A stretch of DNA of 6,573 nt, from positions 1 to 6,573 of the forward strand of contig JAHIZR010000483.1 of NCBI GenBank assembly GCA_018814465.1. The letters are read 5' to 3'. Of the stretch, positions 5,433 to 6,573 are shown piece by piece (within the stretch, counting starts at the first letter, position 1; every line of letters begins with the position of its first letter). Made by a program: the position numbers and the translations under genes. The notes beneath the pieces were generated by a model. That model worked only from the letters and a program-made list of their open reading frames with translations. It ran no database searches and was not told where the DNA came from. Origin of the DNA: a bacterium (GTDB lineage: Bacteria > Electryoneota > RPQS01).

Positions 5433-6573
5433 TTACCTGAACATCAGATGCAGCCCGCCGAACGGCCGAACCTGCGTATCATTCCCGTCCGGCGGAAAAT
5501 ACGCCCGCACACCCAACTGCGCGCGCACGATATTGTAATCCACCTGCACCATCCCGCCCACTTCCGGTGTTTCGAAATACGGATAGAAATACTCTTCCAG
5601 CACGGCTTCATTCTCCGCGCCGCTCTTCACGTTATTCGAGAACGTATAATTCTTGAAGAACGCCTCCAGCCGCAATCGGCTGTCTTTGGCTTGCAGGGGA
5701 GTAAACCGAATCGAAGCCGTCTGATAAAACTGATTCGCCCGCATTAATCCTTCGTGAACCGACCTCGTCTCGAAGCGGTAATGCAGATTCGGAATCGCCT
5801 TTTGGCCGACCGACAGCCCGGCCTGCGCAAACTCACTTAAGCGCGCCGTCACGGCAGCCTCGACATCATAGCCGCCTTCATGATCGAATTTCCAGTTTGT
5901 TTTCTGCCGAGGCTCTTCGGAATCGACAACAGTGACATCATAGTTCGAATCTCCCACCCAGCCCGACAGCTTCAGCCACATCCCGATCTTCTTGCCGCTG
6001 CCGTAAGGCGAGAGCTTATCCAGTCCGACCTTCGCCGTAATCTCGTAATGCCGCAAATCCTGCTGCGCCGGTTCGTCGTATAAATCCTCATCCCATCCCG
6101 CGCGCGCCTGATCCCAGAACAAATCATCCAGATAGTAGGCGCGAATCCCGCCAAACGCAAAGAAGCTCCGATCCCAGGCTGGAATATACATCGCTTCAAA
6201 GGACGACGCTAAAAATCTTGGGCTGAGCGTATCGCTCGACCATGGTGCCATATCCGCCACGAACCGCAGTCCCACTCTCGAGTTCACATCCTGCCGTCCT
6301 GAAATCCAGGGATCCCACACTCCGAAATCCCATTCATTGCCCGCGCCTAATTGCAAAGAGCCGCGCGACGATTCCCGTTTTGACATAGAGAATGAGCCGC
6401 CAGCCATCCCCAACGCCTCGCGATAATAGAATCCTCTCGGGTCCTGCCGCAATTCCGCCGGAATATAAACCGTATCGCGAATCACAATCGGATCCTTTTC
6501 AATCGTCACGATCTCCGGCACGAACACCGTATCCGCCTGATAGATAATTATCGTATCGCGCGGCGTCGGACTC
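5433..6573 (-). CDS. Probable outer-membrane beta-barrel protein, C-terminal part (N-terminus outside window)
   Basis: The frame is open from the window edge to the TAA at 5433, giving 379 visible residues. The upstream part, including any signal peptide, is missing. A GTG at 6527 is not a believable start, because coding-like sequence continues above it. Visible residues 5-38 carry three D-T-[VI]-x-[VI] units (D6, D14, D33) mixed with Pro, like extended linkers of surface proteins in Bacteroidetes-type bacteria. From about residue 45 on, the protein has Gly- and aromatic-rich segments with alternating hydrophobic and polar residues, charged loops and no long hydrophobic helix. It ends ...G-L-H-L-M-F-R, close to the aromatic C-terminal signal of barrel proteins although the last residue is Arg, not Phe. 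This suggests a barrel in the outer membrane. Ligand or transport role cannot be inferred, and I recognise no named family. The hairpins at 5326-5382 probably end its transcript. Confidence 0.7.
   Translation of the reverse strand, partial: SPTPRDTIIIYQADTVFVPEIVTIEKDPIVIRDTVYIPAELRQDPRGFYYREALGMAGGSFSMSKRESSRGSLQLGAGNEWDFGVWDPWISGRQDVNSRVGLRFVADMAPWSSDTLSPRFLASSFEAMYIPAWDRSFFAFGGIRAYYLDDLFWDQARAGWDEDLYDEPAQQDLRHYEITAKVGLDKLSPYGSGKKIGMWLKLSGWVGDSNYDVTVVDSEEPRQKTNWKFDHEGGYDVEAAVTARLSEFAQAGLSVGQKAIPNLHYRFETRSVHEGLMRANQFYQTASIRFTPLQAKDSRLRLEAFFKNYTFSNNVKSGAENEAVLEEYFYPYFETPEVGGMVQVDYNIVRAQLGVRAYFPPDGNDTQVRPFGGLHLMFR

Overview
The window comes from a diderm bacterium of roughly balanced base composition. 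The best clue is a C-terminal outer-membrane beta-barrel-like protein at the right edge with a D-T-V/I repeat linker, a style common in the Bacteroidetes/Fibrobacteres/Chlorobi-like superphylum and related uncultivated lineages. That placement is a weak inference, because nothing here is a phylogenetic marker.

Left block, minus strand (3957 down to 1): three membrane-protein genes run in one direction. First is a GT39/PMT-like lipid-dependent glycosyltransferase (2467-3957). After a 97-base gap comes a processive, cellulose-synthase-like family 2 glycosyltransferase (583-2370) with D-x-D, S-E-D, Q-x-x-R-W and F-E-I-T-P-K motifs but no PilZ domain. Overlapping its end by 29 bases is the start of a third polytopic membrane protein (611 to beyond base 1), possibly another GT-C-fold enzyme. 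Together they look like part of a surface-glycan or exopolysaccharide locus. No BcsB/BcsC-type partner is visible, so the polymer cannot be named.

Middle: a 314-base AT-rich divergent intergenic region separates the glycan block from a plus-strand 6-phosphogluconolactonase gene (pgl, 4272-4991) of the oxidative pentose phosphate pathway. It has a good Shine-Dalgarno sequence and all the family motifs.

Right block: a 441-base convergent gap (4992-5432) holds no believable gene but is dense in inverted repeats. Two hairpins share the 10-mer TGTCATCCTG, two smaller inverted repeats follow, and two strong terminator-like hairpins sit at the 3' end of the minus-strand gene. It looks like a cluster of dispersed intergenic repeats plus a bidirectional terminator. 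The window closes with the 3' part of the outer-membrane protein gene (5433 to beyond 6573, minus strand).

I see no tRNA, rRNA, CRISPR array, transposase or phage gene, and no convincing sign of an undescribed system. The most interesting items are the atypical residues and start codon of the family 2 glycosyltransferase, and the intergenic repeats.
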